Positions 45,219-54,657 of a DNA stretch of 64,000 bases are shown here, one piece after another. The translations under genes and the position numbers were made by a program. The first letter of the stretch is position 1, and each line of letters starts with the position of its first letter. Under the pieces are notes generated by a model that saw nothing but the letters and a program-made list of their open reading frames with translations, had not been told where the DNA came from and made no database searches. Origin of the DNA: Catenovulum agarivorans DS-2 (GTDB lineage Bacteria > Pseudomonadota > Gammaproteobacteria > Enterobacterales > Alteromonadaceae); assembly GCF_000568405.1 (NCBI RefSeq), contig NZ_ARZY01000014.1, forward strand, positions 1-64,000, written 5' to 3'.

Positions 45219-47504
45219 CTAGTAGATCTCTATTTGGAATAAACTCGCAGGTACTAGTTTACTAGGGTGATCAAATTCAACAATCAATTGATCTAGTGTC
45301 ACGGGTTGTTGCAATTCAAATTGATTAACTGTTTGGTAGTTATCAACCACATCCAACAACAGCGTACCATCTGCAAGTTTTATTCGATAATTTTGCACAC
45401 AATATGGCATTTCACTTTCCGGGTGCTGCATTAACACAGTTTCTAATGCGTGATCTGCGTCTGTATCAAAGAATAGAGTGATTTGGCTAATTGTGACAGG
45501 TGCAGGCCAGCAAAACTTAATGTGTGGTTGATTATCGCCAAAACTTGCAGCCCATGCATTTGTTTGTCGCCACGGGCGTAAATAACCGTTTGTGACGTGA
45601 GATAACGGATGTACCTTGAGTGCAGATTCAAATTCCAACGCTAAATTTTGCCCTTTTGGACGTCGCTCTGGTGTCCAAAACTCAAACGACTCAATGCCAG
45701 AGTCTGCCGGCATAGTTTGTTTACCCGTGTTAGAAACCGCTTTGTGTACTTTATTAAATACAGGCATAAAACCAGTAACTAGCTGATCAGATAGCGCTAA
45801 TTCAACAGCTGAATTTGGATAAAATGTAACAAATCCGTACTGCTCATCTATCGCTACATCTGAGAAGTCTAATTTGATGATTTGTTCGCCAGCAACCAAG
45901 TTTAACTCAATGGTTTTTAAGCTTATCTCTGGAGTGTAATTTTCAGCTTTTTCACTGACTCTTAAAGCAACTTTTAACTGAGTTTCAGTTTGTGCTTTAA
46001 CTTGCAGTTTCATTACAGGTGCCGTGCCTTGATTAAACGGCATAAGCTGCGCGCAAGCTTGCGTTAAAGGCATATATTTGCCACTTGGCAATAATTGTTT
46101 TAACTCAAGTTCACTGCTGGCAGATATATGCGCTTGTTTGGCCAAATTACCCTGCTGCGCCAATGGCACATTAGGAATACCATGGCCAAACCGATTCAAC
46201 TGTTGTTGCAAACTTTGCATATACTCTGGCTGCAGCATAGCTTTTGCACTTACCTTGTATTGTTTACATAGTGCAGCGGCTGTACCAACTGCTTGACCAC
46301 CATGGGCACAGGTTATCATGACTCGGCTTGAACCATACGCCATATGGCTGGCACTGATATTACGCCCTGCAAAAAACAAATTATCGATATCTTTGCTGAT
46401 AAAACAGCGATACGGAATTTGATAAACGCCTTTTGAATGAAATTGCGAACACGCTGGTTTGTCACTATAAATGCCTTCTGATGGATGAATATCAATCGCC
46501 CAGCCTCCATAAGAAACCGCATCGGCAAATTGAGTTTGCTCAACAATATCTTGCTGTTTAAGCATATATTCACCGTTAAAACGGCGGCTTTCACGCTTAC
46601 CAGGTACCGTACCTATCCACTCTAAAGTTAGGTTTTCAACATCATCAAACTTGCCACTGTTTTTAATGTAATCCCAAATGCCGTAAACGATTTTCCATAA
46701 TTCCCATTTAATTTCTTCAGTTTGCGCAATAGTATTGTGGATACCACCATATTCAATCCACCAAAATTTAATCCCTGAATCACTGCCTTGAATATTTTTA
46801 CAGCGAGGCATTGCACCAATTTGCTCGTGAGAATAGGCAAATTTAGGCGGAGTATATTTAACTGGGTGATCTAACTTTTTACTGTAGAAAAACAGCGTAT
46901 GACCCAGCAACTGGTCATTCGCTTGCTCTGGTGCCAATTGTTCGCCAAATTCATCGCGTGATTCAGCACCAATTCGAAAGCTTGCGCCTGCATTAAACGC
47001 CACTAAACCATCACCTGTTGCATCACAAAACAATGGTGCTGATACGCTGTACTCAGTCGAATTTTGGCTACAAAAAGCAACAACACTGTCAATTTTACGC
47101 TCAGACGATTTATTCACTTGATAAACGGCAGTATTGAGCAACAGCTGAATATTTGGCTCTGCGGCAACTTTGTCTAACAACACAGCGTCAAATATAATTG
47201 GATTGCCGTCTTTGTTTACCTTGAGGTTTTCCAACATGATTTCGTCTATGATCCCACCTTCGCGCGACCACCTGTTATTGTTGCCCATATGTGAAGTTGC
47301 ACCCAGCGCCCATACTCGCACCTCGCTTGAAGCATTGCCGCCTAATACAGGTCTGTCTTGAATTAATACAACTTTACTACCATTACGCGCTGCAGCAATC
47401 GCAGCACACACACCGGCAAGCCCTCCACCCGCTACCACAAAATCAGTGCTAATATTCTGTTTGTTATTGGTTCTTGTTTGTGGGCTAAAACTTTCTACTA
47501 ACAT
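45219..47504 (-). CDS. FAD-dependent oxidoreductase of glycan loci
   Basis: A 761-residue protein. Residues 20-470 are an FAD_oxidored fold with VVAGGGLAGVCAAIAAARNGSKVVLIQD and VLGGNASSEVRVWALGATSHMG. The last 250 residues form beta domains, the final one similar to a discoidin domain. No signal peptide is seen. Proteins of this kind are widespread in polysaccharide loci of Planctomycetes, Lentisphaerae and some Bacteroidetes, but the reaction is not settled; oxidation of a sugar or its acid is a guess. It overlaps the GH117-like gene by 7 bases. Confidence 0.78.
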   Translation of the reverse strand: MLVESFSPQTRTNNKQNISTDFVVAGGGLAGVCAAIAAARNGSKVVLIQDRPVLGGNASSEVRVWALGATSHMGNNNRWSREGGIIDEIMLENLKVNKDGNPIIFDAVLLDKVAAEPNIQLLLNTAVYQVNKSSERKIDSVVAFCSQNSTEYSVSAPLFCDATGDGLVAFNAGASFRIGAESRDEFGEQLAPEQANDQLLGHTLFFYSKKLDHPVKYTPPKFAYSHEQIGAMPRCKNIQGSDSGIKFWWIEYGGIHNTIAQTEEIKWELWKIVYGIWDYIKNSGKFDDVENLTLEWIGTVPGKRESRRFNGEYMLKQQDIVEQTQFADAVSYGGWAIDIHPSEGIYSDKPACSQFHSKGVYQIPYRCFISKDIDNLFFAGRNISASHMAYGSSRVMITCAHGGQAVGTAAALCKQYKVSAKAMLQPEYMQSLQQQLNRFGHGIPNVPLAQQGNLAKQAHISASSELELKQLLPSGKYMPLTQACAQLMPFNQGTAPVMKLQVKAQTETQLKVALRVSEKAENYTPEISLKTIELNLVAGEQIIKLDFSDVAIDEQYGFVTFYPNSAVELALSDQLVTGFMPVFNKVHKAVSNTGKQTMPADSGIESFEFWTPERRPKGQNLALEFESALKVHPLSHVTNGYLRPWRQTNAWAASFGDNQPHIKFCWPAPVTISQITLFFDTDADHALETVLMQHPESEMPYCVQNYRIKLADGTLLLDVVDNYQTVNQFELQQPVTLDQLIVEFDHPSKLVPASLFQIEIY

Positions 47505-48721
47505 ACATTCTCACTCTTTTGTTCACTCTTTTGGGCACTTTGTTGGCGTTGCGCTTTCTGTTTTTCAGTTAAAGCTTGGGCGAAATAAACACTTGGATGA
47601 TGAATTACATCGGTTTCTTTCATATCTGTGTTATTACCGTTTTGGGTTAAATTGCAGTCGAACCTGCCCAAAAAGCTGTGTTTAGTACTTGGGTTGGTTT
47701 TGTCGCAAAAATGCGATAATCCCCATTCAATTCCTTGACCGTTTTCTGTATTGGAAAACGCATCCGCCACATATGGTCCTGCTGCTACAGGCATAAGCGA
47801 AGTAACAGACGCAATGGAAAAATTAACCCCGTCAGGCGCAAATTGAATGGTATTGTTTTCGTTGCCATTGCGAATGGCAAAAGCGGCTATGCCCTGCTTA
47901 AACGGGAAATAGGTAGTTTCATGCCCCGAATTAAGCACTGGGTTTAAGGAGTGTTTATTAAAAGGACCCATTGGGTTTTCAGCAATTGCTAAACCATTAG
48001 CGACCAAATAATCGGGCCTGTCGCCAAATGCAGCTTTGTAATACAGGTGAATTTTGCCTTGATAAACCAACAAGTAAGGATCGTGTATTGAAAATTGATC
48101 CCAACTGCCTGCTGGGCCATTTTCCACCACAATTTTATTGCAAGGTGCCCATGGGCCATCGGGGCTGTCAGCAGACGATAAAGTAACCGGGCAATGGTCC
48201 CCTTTTATGCCACTGGCTTGCATAAAAGCTTGATAATACAGATAGTATTTACCTTGCCAGACTAAAATATCCGGTGTAGAAACCGAGCGCCAACCCGGCT
48301 GTGGTTTAGCCGGGCGTTTTATTGCACAGCCCTGCTCTTGCCAGCTAAAGCCGTCTTTACTGGTGGCATACCAAATTTCAGCCAAATCCCAATCTGTAGA
48401 TGGAATAGTGTCGCTGCAATTTTCTGGCCCTTGTGGTGGTGTTTGTGTGTCACGCTTAGTATACCAAACGTAGTACAAACCATTTACTCGAATAATTTTT
48501 GATGGGTCACGGCGCGATACTGTGCCATCACCTCCTCGATAGTCAAAACCCTGTAACTGGGTATATTTAAAACTGCTAAATAAACGATTATCTTCTGGCC
48601 GCGGCGTTTGATATTCGTCGTACATTCGCGCCATCGCTTTGCTTAATGGCCTATCCGGTTTTGTTTGTGGAATATCCCAAGGAAAAGCACAGGAAAAATC
48701 AGTTTGATTAGGCTTGTTCAT
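47498..48721 (-). CDS. GH117-like five-bladed propeller glycosidase
   Basis: A 407-residue protein without a signal peptide, so probably cytoplasmic. SKAMARMYDEYQTPRPEDNRLFSSFKYTQLQGFDYRGGDGTVSRRDPSKIIRVNGLYYVWYTKRDT and DWDLAEIWYATSKDGFSWQEQG resemble GH117, and WDQFSIHDPYLLVYQGKIHLYYK holds the second acidic site. Known GH117 enzymes remove terminal 3,6-anhydro-L-galactose from neoagaro-oligosaccharides; other clades have no proven activity. The ATG at 48721 with GAGGGTGG is preferred to a TTG at 48733. It overlaps the symporter gene by 14 bases. GH43-like families are an alternative. Confidence 0.72.
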   Translation of the reverse strand: MNKPNQTDFSCAFPWDIPQTKPDRPLSKAMARMYDEYQTPRPEDNRLFSSFKYTQLQGFDYRGGDGTVSRRDPSKIIRVNGLYYVWYTKRDTQTPPQGPENCSDTIPSTDWDLAEIWYATSKDGFSWQEQGCAIKRPAKPQPGWRSVSTPDILVWQGKYYLYYQAFMQASGIKGDHCPVTLSSADSPDGPWAPCNKIVVENGPAGSWDQFSIHDPYLLVYQGKIHLYYKAAFGDRPDYLVANGLAIAENPMGPFNKHSLNPVLNSGHETTYFPFKQGIAAFAIRNGNENNTIQFAPDGVNFSIASVTSLMPVAAGPYVADAFSNTENGQGIEWGLSHFCDKTNPSTKHSFLGRFDCNLTQNGNNTDMKETDVIHHPSVYFAQALTEKQKAQRQQSAQKSEQKSENVC

Positions 48722-50414
48722 ATCCACCCTCAATTTCAGAAATTTTATTTTTATACATTAACCAAGCGCCCACCAAGGTAACTAAACACGCCATGGTACC
48801 GACAACCAAATTACCTTTTTCAGCCAAGATGGCTAAGCACATAAGAATAAGCCCAGTGACTAAGATACCAAAACCAATCACTTGGTTACCTTTAGTATTG
48901 GCTGAGGCTGACTGCTCTACATTGAGCTCAGCACTTTGAGCTTCTACTTCGGCTTTTTGTTGTTTTGCATGTTCAAGCTGTTTGTACTGTGCATACCTTG
49001 GCGCAATTTGTTTAGTTGCGCGGTAATACAGTTCAAATGTTGCAAGGAAAATAACTGGCGTGATAACCCCTAACAGCATTTCTTCGGCTCTGTCTAACGA
49101 CAATTCAAACAACCAAGGGCTGATAAACTTAAAATATGCGTTAATGACTAAAGTTAAAATGGATGTGGTTAAAATTGAAAAACCGCGTTGGTATTTTGAA
49201 AACAACAACCAAATTGGCGGTAAAAATAATGCGCCACCGGTCAGTGCTGCCATAGTCATAACTACTTCAACCACACCGCCCATATATGGCACAAGCAAAG
49301 CTATGGTTATAGTGACAAAGCCGAGTAAAACTGTGGTTAAGCGGCCAATTTTAACCAACTTTGCGTCAGCTATTTTAGGCCACAAAGGTTTAACAACATC
49401 GTTGGTGATCACGCCTGCGGTAATGTTCAGTGCAGTATTAATCGAGCTAGAGGTTGCGAATATCATTCCCCCCAACATTAAACCAAGCATGCCAATGGGT
49501 AAGACTTCTTTACACATTAACAAATAGGCACCTTCGTTATCGGCTGTTGCAATATCAGGATTGAGCACGCGATAAACCATGGGTGCTAACATCCAAACTA
49601 CCGGACTAATTAGATAGAGACCACCAAATAACCAGCCGACTTTTTTGGCATCTTGCGGTGTCGCCACGCAAGTATACCGTTGAATATATGCCCAGTTACC
49701 TGCAATAAAAAACAGGTTATATAGGGCAAATGCAACAATAAAACCCCAAGTGTATTCACCGCTGGTTAAGCTAAAAAAGTTTTCTGGCGCCTTGTTTATA
49801 AAATTGCTGACACCACCTATTTCTTGTAATGACAAAGGGACTACCACCAATACAGCCGCAGTCAGCACTACAAACTGCAAAATATCAGTGACAATAACCG
49901 CCCACAAACCACCAACGGCCGTGTAGATAAGAATTAACAAACCTAATCCAATAATGGTGTTGATAATTGGCAGCCCTGTCGAAACCTCAACTATTTTTGC
50001 AACTGGATATAAAAAAGTGCCCGTTGAAAAAGTCGCTATGGTTAAGAATATTGTTGTATATACTTTTTTAACACGCTCTCCTAGGCGCTCGCTGATATAT
50101 TCAGCTGCGGTTAAAACGCGTGTTTTTTGCCATTTAGGCGCGATAAAAAAGCCAATCACTAAACCTGCGATACACATGGTCCATTGAATGGTTACGGCAA
50201 CCCAGCCATTCTGGTATGCAATTGAGCCCCAAACCACAAAAGTACCGGCAGAGAAAAAACTCATAAACAGTGACAAGCCACTCATCCACCAAGGCAGCGC
50301 ACCACCTGCAGAAAAATAGCTTTTCATATTTTTGCCAGAGCCAGCAAAGCTCATACCGCAGCCGACAACCAGCAAAGTAAAAATAATAATGACCGTAATA
50401 TCAACCGAACTCAT
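48708..50414 (-). CDS. SSS-family sodium/solute symporter, long form
   Basis: A 568-residue inner-membrane transporter with about 14 hydrophobic segments: SAGGALPWWMSGLSLFMSFFSAGTFVVWGSIAYQNGW, TAAEYISERLGERVKKVY and TSSSINTALNITAGVITNDVVKPL. A hydrophilic Gln/Glu-rich loop at about 475-510 sits before two last helices. Transporters of this type carry oligosaccharides or acids with sodium. It lies between GH16 (14-base gap) and GH117-like (overlap), so it should import the GH16 products for the cytoplasmic enzyme. Confidence 0.86.
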   Translation of the reverse strand: MSSVDITVIIIFTLLVVGCGMSFAGSGKNMKSYFSAGGALPWWMSGLSLFMSFFSAGTFVVWGSIAYQNGWVAVTIQWTMCIAGLVIGFFIAPKWQKTRVLTAAEYISERLGERVKKVYTTIFLTIATFSTGTFLYPVAKIVEVSTGLPIINTIIGLGLLILIYTAVGGLWAVIVTDILQFVVLTAAVLVVVPLSLQEIGGVSNFINKAPENFFSLTSGEYTWGFIVAFALYNLFFIAGNWAYIQRYTCVATPQDAKKVGWLFGGLYLISPVVWMLAPMVYRVLNPDIATADNEGAYLLMCKEVLPIGMLGLMLGGMIFATSSSINTALNITAGVITNDVVKPLWPKIADAKLVKIGRLTTVLLGFVTITIALLVPYMGGVVEVVMTMAALTGGALFLPPIWLLFSKYQRGFSILTTSILTLVINAYFKFISPWLFELSLDRAEEMLLGVITPVIFLATFELYYRATKQIAPRYAQYKQLEHAKQQKAEVEAQSAELNVEQSASANTKGNQVIGFGILVTGLILMCLAILAEKGNLVVGTMACLVTLVGAWLMYKNKISEIEGGYEQA

Positions 50415-50428
50415 AAGCCACTACCACC

Positions 50429-51727
50429 TTATGGTTTACGCTGATAATAACGAACCCAGTCAATTTGCATTGCGGTTCCGTCAATTGCATCCGTCACTGG
50501 GCCTGCAATTTCTGCTTTTAAAATAGCTAAACTAAATAATAAAGTTTGCTCACTAAAACACACATCATTGCGCATGGTGTGGTATAACTCACCATCAAAG
50601 TAAAACTTGAAGTAGTTTTCATCCCATTCGATACCATAGGTATGATATTCCTCGCCAAAATTGGCGACATCAGCCGCGTCATAGTTTTGTATTTCAACCC
50701 ACTCACTGCCGTTGTGGTATTCAATTACATAATCACTGATTAAGTTACGATAAAAACCTTTTGAGTCGCCATATTCTTGCAGCCAGCCATTTACAAACTG
50801 AATAGCGCCAATTTCTTTGGCTGAGTCCCATTCTAGCTGCAACCATTTTTTGCCATGCTTTTCAGACACCCAGCGTGTATCTAATTTGTTATCTATTGCA
50901 AACACGTCTTTTGACGGTAATTTGTTAAACACACCATTGGTAGTGAGTTTAACGTCTGACGCCAAAGCGTGATTGAGCAGGTTATCTGTCAACTCGGCTG
51001 TGGGAGCCGAATACCCAGTTGATGACGGCGCAAGCGCTCTAAATTCTGCAATATGAATTGACGCTGGGTTAGATGAAGTTAAACGAATTTTGTTAGTTTT
51101 TACCGGTGTATCTAAAATTATGTTGTGATCTGGCTTTCCAAGTAAGGTCCAATGTTTTTGCTCTGAATCGTGAGTTACTCGCCCATTGGGTAAGGTGTAC
51201 GTATCTGTCCAATTATGCACATTGGTGTTGATGATATTTGGATAATGACCTTCGTTAATGTCTATTTCACAGGCTTTTTGCCCGTCTTTAACCCCTTGTT
51301 TTGGCCAAAACCAAAACGAATTATTAGTGCCATAGGCCGCTGCATATTTGTATCTAGCTTCAAAATAACCATAACCAAAAGTGCGTTTACTCCAGACATT
51401 ACCTGTAGTCCAATCTTGCCCACCGCGACTTTCTTTTATCGCTTTTAAGTGCAATATCCCATCTTTGACTTGTGCATTTTCGCGCCAGCGGCTGCTATAT
51501 ACCCAAGGGTTTTCAGTAGGGCCATTTTGTGAAATCCAGTTTTCATCTAGTTGTTCATCCGCATAATTAAATTCGTCTTGCCAAGCGAGTTGCCATTTAG
51601 ACATATCAATGCTTTTAGTGCCTTTAAAAGCTTGTGGTTGCTGCGTTTTTTCTTGAATATTTGCACACGCGTTTAAGCCTGAGCTTGCCAATAAAACTGC
51701 CAGCGCAGCTTTTGAATAAAACTTCAT
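50429..51727 (-). CDS. GH16 lipoprotein with an inserted discoidin-like (F5/8-type) domain
   Basis: A 432-residue lipoprotein (LNAC, Cys21). The first GH16 half spans 45-175 with the active site EIDINEG (Glu154 nucleophile, Glu159 acid/base). The second half resumes at about 358 (YHTYGIEWDENYFKFYFDG) and ends in WVRYYQRKP. Between them, residues 180-350 look like a discoidin/CBM32 domain (AIDNKLDTRWVSEKHGKKWLQLEWDSAKEIGAIQFV). A nested binding domain inside GH16 is unusual. GH16 enzymes cut beta-1,3/1,4 glycans including agar, porphyran and carrageenan. The start at 51727 has AAGGTGA. It is first in the six-gene operon. Confidence 0.82.
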   Translation of the reverse strand: MKFYSKAALAVLLASSGLNACANIQEKTQQPQAFKGTKSIDMSKWQLAWQDEFNYADEQLDENWISQNGPTENPWVYSSRWRENAQVKDGILHLKAIKESRGGQDWTTGNVWSKRTFGYGYFEARYKYAAAYGTNNSFWFWPKQGVKDGQKACEIDINEGHYPNIINTNVHNWTDTYTLPNGRVTHDSEQKHWTLLGKPDHNIILDTPVKTNKIRLTSSNPASIHIAEFRALAPSSTGYSAPTAELTDNLLNHALASDVKLTTNGVFNKLPSKDVFAIDNKLDTRWVSEKHGKKWLQLEWDSAKEIGAIQFVNGWLQEYGDSKGFYRNLISDYVIEYHNGSEWVEIQNYDAADVANFGEEYHTYGIEWDENYFKFYFDGELYHTMRNDVCFSEQTLLFSLAILKAEIAGPVTDAIDGTAMQIDWVRYYQRKP

Positions 51728-51768
51728 ACAGTCACCTTTGTCGATTATTTTTAGAGTGTTGGTGTTAA

Positions 51769-51789
51769 TTGTTTTCAACCAACAAAGGT
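51769..51789. repeat. 21-bp repeat, copy 1
   Basis: TTGTTTTCAACCAACAAAGG plus a T, identical to 55371-55391, followed in both places by a similar CACTTTT. This copy lies in the promoter gap between the divergent GH16 and AraC genes. It could be a regulator site or a small dispersed repeat. Confidence 0.55.
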
Positions 51790-51882
51790 GACACTTTTAC
51801 AAAATATTTTTTTACACTAGAAGAAGACCTCCGCCCAACAAATTGTTAACATACAACAAAAACCAACGCAATGAGAGGGGTT

Positions 51883-52917
51883 ATGGAAACCAGAGCTTTG
51901 ATATCTTGGGAGGTATTTACACAGGCCGTACTACCGTTGGCCGCATCAGTGATTTATTTGTTGCTTATGGCTTATTTTTGTTTTGTAACGCAAAAACCAA
52001 TGATAAATAGATTCTTTGTCGTTTTCATAGGTTGTTTTGTTATATTTCTGCTCGGCCCGATGGTAAATCTATTACCCTTTGACGCTGCGCACAGATACTA
52101 CGATTTATTTAGAAATATCGTCTTTTTTTCGATAGGAATTCCTTCCTTATTGCTTGGATTAGCTCAAAGTGCTGAGTTAAGTTTGAGCAATGTGACAAAG
52201 TATAGTCCTTTCCTGCTAGGCGCAACTTGGTGTAGCATATTTGTATTGGCCCCGCCGCTCGATTCAATAACCCCAAACGAACTACCTTGGCAAAATGTAT
52301 TGTTTAATCCACAGCAGGTGTACTGGTTTCAAGTTGCTTGGGTATGTGTTGTTGTACTCATACCTTGCTTATACCTGTTAACTAAAACACGAAAATCCTT
52401 GCTGCTGTGTTTAGCCACGATATGGTTAAGTTTATGTATGGCGTTGGGAATTATCTTTAACCAATGGAGTTGGTATTACGGCGGCGCTAGCTTAACTGTA
52501 TTCTTTTGGGTTTATTTTGTATTTTCTGACCTAACAACCGCTAGAAACTCTCTCATAACAAAGTCTCCTTTTCAAACAACTGATACCGAACACATAGTTG
52601 TTAGTAAAATTAAGCATTACATTCAAGATAACTTAACCGCAGATCTCACTTTAGACCTTATCTGCCAACAAATTGGGGTTAGTCGCACGCGTGCTGTACA
52701 ATTGTTTAAACAGCAAACTAAATTAACCATAAATCAATACATAACGAATACCCGTATTGACCGGGCAAAGCATTTGCTCGTTAGCCAAAATGCGACCCAA
52801 ACAGCGTATGATGTAGGATTTAATAACCCAGCCTATTTTTCAACCGTGTTTAAAAAACAGACTGGATGCTCGCCAAAAGTGTTTCAACAAAAATTAAAGG
52901 CTACTATTCAAACTTAA
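51883..52917 (+). CDS. AraC-family regulator with membrane N-terminus
   Basis: A 344-residue protein. The N-terminal 215 residues hold about seven hydrophobic segments (for example LAASVIYLLLMAYFCFV), and the C-terminal 100 residues are an AraC DNA-binding domain (LTLDLICQQIGVSRTRAVQLFKQQTKLTINQYITNTRIDRAKHLL, TAYDVGFNNPAYFSTVFKKQTG). A membrane-bound AraC regulator suggests sensing at the membrane. It is divergent from the GH16 operon, which it probably controls together with the sigma factor. The ATG at 51883 follows GAGAGGGG. Confidence 0.84.
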   Translation: METRALISWEVFTQAVLPLAASVIYLLLMAYFCFVTQKPMINRFFVVFIGCFVIFLLGPMVNLLPFDAAHRYYDLFRNIVFFSIGIPSLLLGLAQSAELSLSNVTKYSPFLLGATWCSIFVLAPPLDSITPNELPWQNVLFNPQQVYWFQVAWVCVVVLIPCLYLLTKTRKSLLLCLATIWLSLCMALGIIFNQWSWYYGGASLTVFFWVYFVFSDLTTARNSLITKSPFQTTDTEHIVVSKIKHYIQDNLTADLTLDLICQQIGVSRTRAVQLFKQQTKLTINQYITNTRIDRAKHLLVSQNATQTAYDVGFNNPAYFSTVFKKQTGCSPKVFQQKLKATIQT

Positions 52918-54463
52918 AAGCATAGGCAATTTGTTCAGGCGCATCAGCCGTTAATTCAATGTATAAAGCATCTGCTTTTTGCTGCCAACTTTTTATGTAG
53001 TCGCCGTTTAAACTGCTTACTTTGCTAAAATTTGCCACGCCAATACTGTTGTTTTTAGCCAGAGCGAGTATTTTTAGCGGTTTTCTAGGTGTGCCCAAGG
53101 CAATTGCATACAAAGCATTTTTGCTTTGGGTAAAGCGAATGTCGTTTGCTGTGTAATCTACGTGTTTAGTAAAGTGTCCACCACTTTCCATTTGTGTTGG
53201 GCCTTCACCATATATCTTCCATGGTCTAGTGTTGTAAATTGCTTCTCCGTTTACCGCGAGCCAATCACCTAGTTCATATAAAACCTCTTTTTGGTCTTGT
53301 GGAATTGTCCCATCTGATTTTGGCGATACATTTAACAATAGTTGGCCATTTTTACTAACAATGTCAATAAAGTCATGAATCACCCATGACGCGGGTTTTA
53401 CCTCTATACCTTCAACGTAAGACCAGCTCCACTTGGTGATAGTATCATCCGTTAACCAAGGCGCACCGGTTAACTTATCTCTGCGTCCCTGCTCGAAATC
53501 TTCAACCGAAAAAGTTTCAGGCATATCCATATCCTTATGCGTCATCATCACCTCCTTTCCCCAAGTTTGTGCTTGATTTAGATAATATGCTGCAAACTCA
53601 TAACGCTGCTGCTGCGGAATTAGATCAAGCCAAGTATCAAACCAAATCATGTCTGGTTGATATTTATTGATAACCTCTTTTAACGTCCCCAACCAAAAAG
53701 TGTCTAGCCACTCAGCTTCTGGCACATTGCCATACAACCATTTCAATTTTTCATCCTCAGAACTGGTAGCTAGCTCTTCAACCCAAGGAAAATGAGAATT
53801 CCAGAAAAAATGGTACATGTCTAAATGTCCATATCTTTGTTTCGCTTGCTGCAGCGTTTGCCCCTTGTATCTCTGTAAATTTCGGGCATGGTGAAAGGTT
53901 GTTATCAACTTAATATCTCGTTGGCGCAATGCGTTTGCCAGCTCACCGGTAATATCCCTTTTTGGCCCTATATCAGCCACATTCCAAGGAGTAATATCAC
54001 TATCCCATAACGCATAACCATCGTGATGCATTGCGACAGGTCCAGCAAACTTAGCGCCAGCTCTTGCAAACAATTCAGCCCACTCATCTGCATCAAAGTG
54101 TTCGGCAGTAAATTGTTCAATCATATCGTGATAAGCAAATTCGCTAGGCTGTGCAAAACGCTGACTATGCCATTGTTTTAAATCAATATGGTATCCTGGT
54201 TTATCCCCTTGCCAATCCTCTTTGTTTAAACCAAAGTGCATCCACCTCGGGTACCATTCATTGGTTTTTGCAGCAACAGTATAAGGCCCCCAAGTAAAAT
54301 AGATGCCAAGCTTAGCATCTCTAAACCAGTCTGGGGCGGCGTAATGTGTGGCTAACGATTTTTCAGTTGGTTGATAGGTTTCTTTAGATGTTGAGTCTGT
54401 TTTTGTACTACAAGAAGCAATTAAACTAACAACTAAAACACTGTATATAAATTGTCTAATCAT
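52904..54463 (-). CDS. GH29-type alpha-L-fucosidase, lipoprotein
   Basis: A 519-residue lipoprotein (LIASC, Cys18). The GH29 barrel shows KLGIYFTWGPYTVAAKTNEWYPRWM, AKFAGPVAMHHDGYALWDS, TTFHHARN, and the nucleophile Asp276 in DMIWFDTWLD. A C-terminal beta domain follows from about 420. It removes terminal alpha-L-fucose or, in some marine members, alpha-L-galactose-like residues of algal glycans. The stop overlaps the AraC tail by 14 bases in convergent orientation. Fucose against galactose preference is open. Confidence 0.88.
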   Translation of the reverse strand: MIRQFIYSVLVVSLIASCSTKTDSTSKETYQPTEKSLATHYAAPDWFRDAKLGIYFTWGPYTVAAKTNEWYPRWMHFGLNKEDWQGDKPGYHIDLKQWHSQRFAQPSEFAYHDMIEQFTAEHFDADEWAELFARAGAKFAGPVAMHHDGYALWDSDITPWNVADIGPKRDITGELANALRQRDIKLITTFHHARNLQRYKGQTLQQAKQRYGHLDMYHFFWNSHFPWVEELATSSEDEKLKWLYGNVPEAEWLDTFWLGTLKEVINKYQPDMIWFDTWLDLIPQQQRYEFAAYYLNQAQTWGKEVMMTHKDMDMPETFSVEDFEQGRRDKLTGAPWLTDDTITKWSWSYVEGIEVKPASWVIHDFIDIVSKNGQLLLNVSPKSDGTIPQDQKEVLYELGDWLAVNGEAIYNTRPWKIYGEGPTQMESGGHFTKHVDYTANDIRFTQSKNALYAIALGTPRKPLKILALAKNNSIGVANFSKVSSLNGDYIKSWQQKADALYIELTADAPEQIAYAFKFE

Positions 54464-54657
54464 GGTTATTCCTCTTCTAAGATGGACATGAAAAGACTAA
54501 TAAACTGACTGATTAAAACTTATAAATTGAGCCATTTTTCTTATAAAAAAAGACTTTTAGTTTAAAAAACACATTTAACAATCACACCAAAGTGTATTAA
54601 AGTCACGATAATGACTATTTTGGTACTGCCTTTGCACTAATTAGAATTGGTGGAGTG

